Below are positions 62,267 to 64,000 of a stretch of 64,000 nucleotides of DNA, one piece after another; within the stretch, counting starts at the first letter, position 1; each line of letters opens with the position of its first letter. Both the position numbers and the translations under genes were made by a program. This stretch comes from Halocafeteria seosinensis. Lineage: Eukaryota > Sar > Bigyra > Bicosoecida. The notes below the pieces were generated by a model, which saw nothing but the letters and a program-made list of their open reading frames with translations, was not told where the DNA came from and made no database searches. The DNA lies in assembly GCA_001687465.1 (NCBI GenBank), contig LVLI01000344.1, forward strand, positions 1-64,000, given 5' to 3'.

Positions 62267-63928
62267 ATGGGAGTACTGGACGAGGTATTAGGGAACAAGG
62301 AGGAGCAGTACCCTCCCTTTGATCCGAGTATGTATCGTGTGTATTAAGCATGGCTCTTGTTCTGCCACCCTTGCGGGCTTTAGATGACACAACGACCCCC
62401 ACCTGATGTATGTCTGTGTACGTGTTTACGAATTCCTGCAGATCGTCCTCGGTTTGATCAAACCCACTATTGGGGACGCTTCCGTCACTTTTTGCAAGTG
62501 GTGAACCCTTTGTAAGTTGGAAGCGACAACCACCTGTTCCAGTTGGGGTGAAAGTCACACGTCATGGATACAGGACTTTGTTGAATTCCCAAGAGAAGGT
62601 ATACGAATCTAGAGACTTTCTGAAAAAATGGGAAAGGGGGGAACTCAACCCAAGTGAGGTCACTAACAAAGACCTATGGGAAGCCAAACGAAGTGAGTAC
62701 CTGCTGCGTGAAAGACGACATGTCCATTCCATGAGAAGTATTGACGTGTCTTTTGCGTGCGTGTATCAAACAGTTCGAGATGCGGCAATCCATCCTGATA
62801 CTGGTGAAATAATTCCCTTCTATTTCAGAATGAGCTTTTTTGTGCCCATCAACATACCCATCGCCGCTGGGATGACACTGTGGGGCAACACGGTAAGTGC
62901 CCACCTCCGCTACCAAGACAATAATAATTAAAAGGAAATATAGTTCCCGGCACTGACCCCAGACCCCTTCTCAACTTTTCTGGCAATGGACGAACCAAAG
63001 CTACAACGCTGGGATGAACTACGGGAATCGTAATGCTACGCTCCCTGTTAGTCCAAAGGATCTAGCTGGTGTGTAGTAACTACTGAGTGTGATTGGCACA
63101 ATCTCGTCCATACCGATATCGTTTTATCTCCTTTTATGCAACAGTGTCGTATGTTGGAGCCTGCTCTATTGCGTGCGGTGTAGCATTCGGCTTTGGAAAA
63201 TGGAGTAACAAAATAGCAGAGTCGAAACGGTTTGGCCCGACGGTCACAAAGTTGATTCAAAGAGTAAGATAGTGGCTGTATACTTCGGCCGAAATACGTT
63301 GACTTCAATTAGTGTGTGAATGGATGTAACAGTTTGTGCCTTTTACGGCGGTTGCCTTAGCTGGAGCTGGCAACGTCGCTTTCATGCGTTACAACAACGT
63401 ACGGGATGGCATTCGAGTATACGGTACGTTCCTATGTACACACTTCCTTCTAAGAATCCTGCGCTCAAGTGTGCGATTATTTTCAAAACAAAATCAGATG
63501 AATTCCGCGACGAACAAGGCACCAGTATCACTGCGGGCCGCATAGCCACAGGGCAGGCGGCGTTGACGCGTATGGTCTTGCCTATTCCAAGTACGTATTG
63601 AGAACAGCAAGCGATGGTACTGAGGGACAACTAACCCTGAACCCTTGGTGTGTATTTCGTTTCAGTCATACTTTTCCCGCCGTATGTACTTGACTTGGTT
63701 AAGCGATCGAAGATGATCACCAATGCCGTCGCCAAAAACCCTCGTCTCAACCTCCCTCTTGAGTTGGCCGTCGTAGCTGTTTGCCTCACCTTTGCTCTCC
63801 CTGCTGCTATTGCCGTTTTCCCGCAAGAATCCGAAGTTGAGGCCACAAAATTGGAGCCGCAATACCATAATCTCAAAGACCGTGAGGGGAAACCTATCCA
63901 GAAGCTGTACTTCAACAAAGGATTGTGA
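62267..63928 (+). CDS. Sideroflexin family mitochondrial carrier
   Basis: Sideroflexins are inner-mitochondrial-membrane proteins; the best characterised (SFXN1) imports serine for one-carbon metabolism. Nine exons (62267-62327, 62442-62511, 62574-62692, 62774-62892, 62963-63068, 63145-63263, 63333-63423, 63498-63590, 63666-63928) join in frame to 346 residues, near the family's 320-340. Seen: [107 protein letters not shown]; and the C-terminal [21 protein letters not shown]. All signature blocks are present. The gene has the highest intron density in the window. Intron 62693-62773 is 81 nt with no stop in frame. Confidence 0.93.
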
Positions 63929-64000
63929 GCAGTCTTTTGAAATTTTTGTAGGCAGGGATCTGTATTTGTGTTGCTGAGATGGTGGCTTCACTTGGCATGT

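Overview
This is nuclear DNA of a eukaryote with a compact genome. Most genes carry short spliceosomal introns (about 45-95 nt, GT..AG, often GTACGT/GTAAGT donors). The products are eukaryotic: 40S protein eS7, ATG4, SNAPC3, EME1, RMI1, KDM8, a sideroflexin and NDOR1. Gene spacing (about 2-3 kb per gene outside the first 25 kb), short introns and an MFS hexose transporter suggest a free-living protist or alga. I cannot name the lineage from sequence alone. Two undetermined bases (positions 220 and 49402) show a draft assembly.

Positions 1-25,239 (minus strand) hold one giant gene that runs off the left edge. Three small exons encode a signal peptide and a cysteine-rich PSI-like region. One uninterrupted exon of about 24.6 kb then encodes more than 8,200 residues of short Ser/Gly repeats, probably a secreted beta-solenoid. 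It contains a 2.1 kb in-frame duplication with copies 4,899 bp (1,633 codons) apart.

Positions 26.2-34.3 kb hold EME1 and RMI1, divergent from one intergenic region and both acting on recombination junctions. NDOR1 (cytosolic Fe-S assembly) follows, convergent with KDM8/JMJD5. Positions 34.3-36.1 kb are gene-poor, with one weak small gene and a 33-bp-arm inverted repeat.

Positions 36.1-47.7 kb hold the two most unusual genes. The first joins a SETD2/ASH1-type H3K36-like methyltransferase (AWS-SET-post-SET), a Tudor-like segment, a coiled coil, a cyclin fold and a CDK11/CDK12-like pseudokinase in one 1,589-residue chain. The second joins an N-myristoylation signal, a cyclic-nucleotide-binding domain, a CaMKK/GRIK-like kinase and a PP2C phosphatase in a 1,734-residue chain.

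Positions 47.7-64 kb are housekeeping: an SMP-30-like propeller protein, a macrodomain protein, ATG4, a hypothetical protein, eS7, mitochondrial mS34, a sugar transporter, an organellar DEAD-box helicase, SNAPC3 and a sideroflexin. Several neighbours are convergent with only 13-90 bp between stop codons. All exon joins were derived by hand from reading-frame continuity, splice-site consensus and family conservation, without transcripts.
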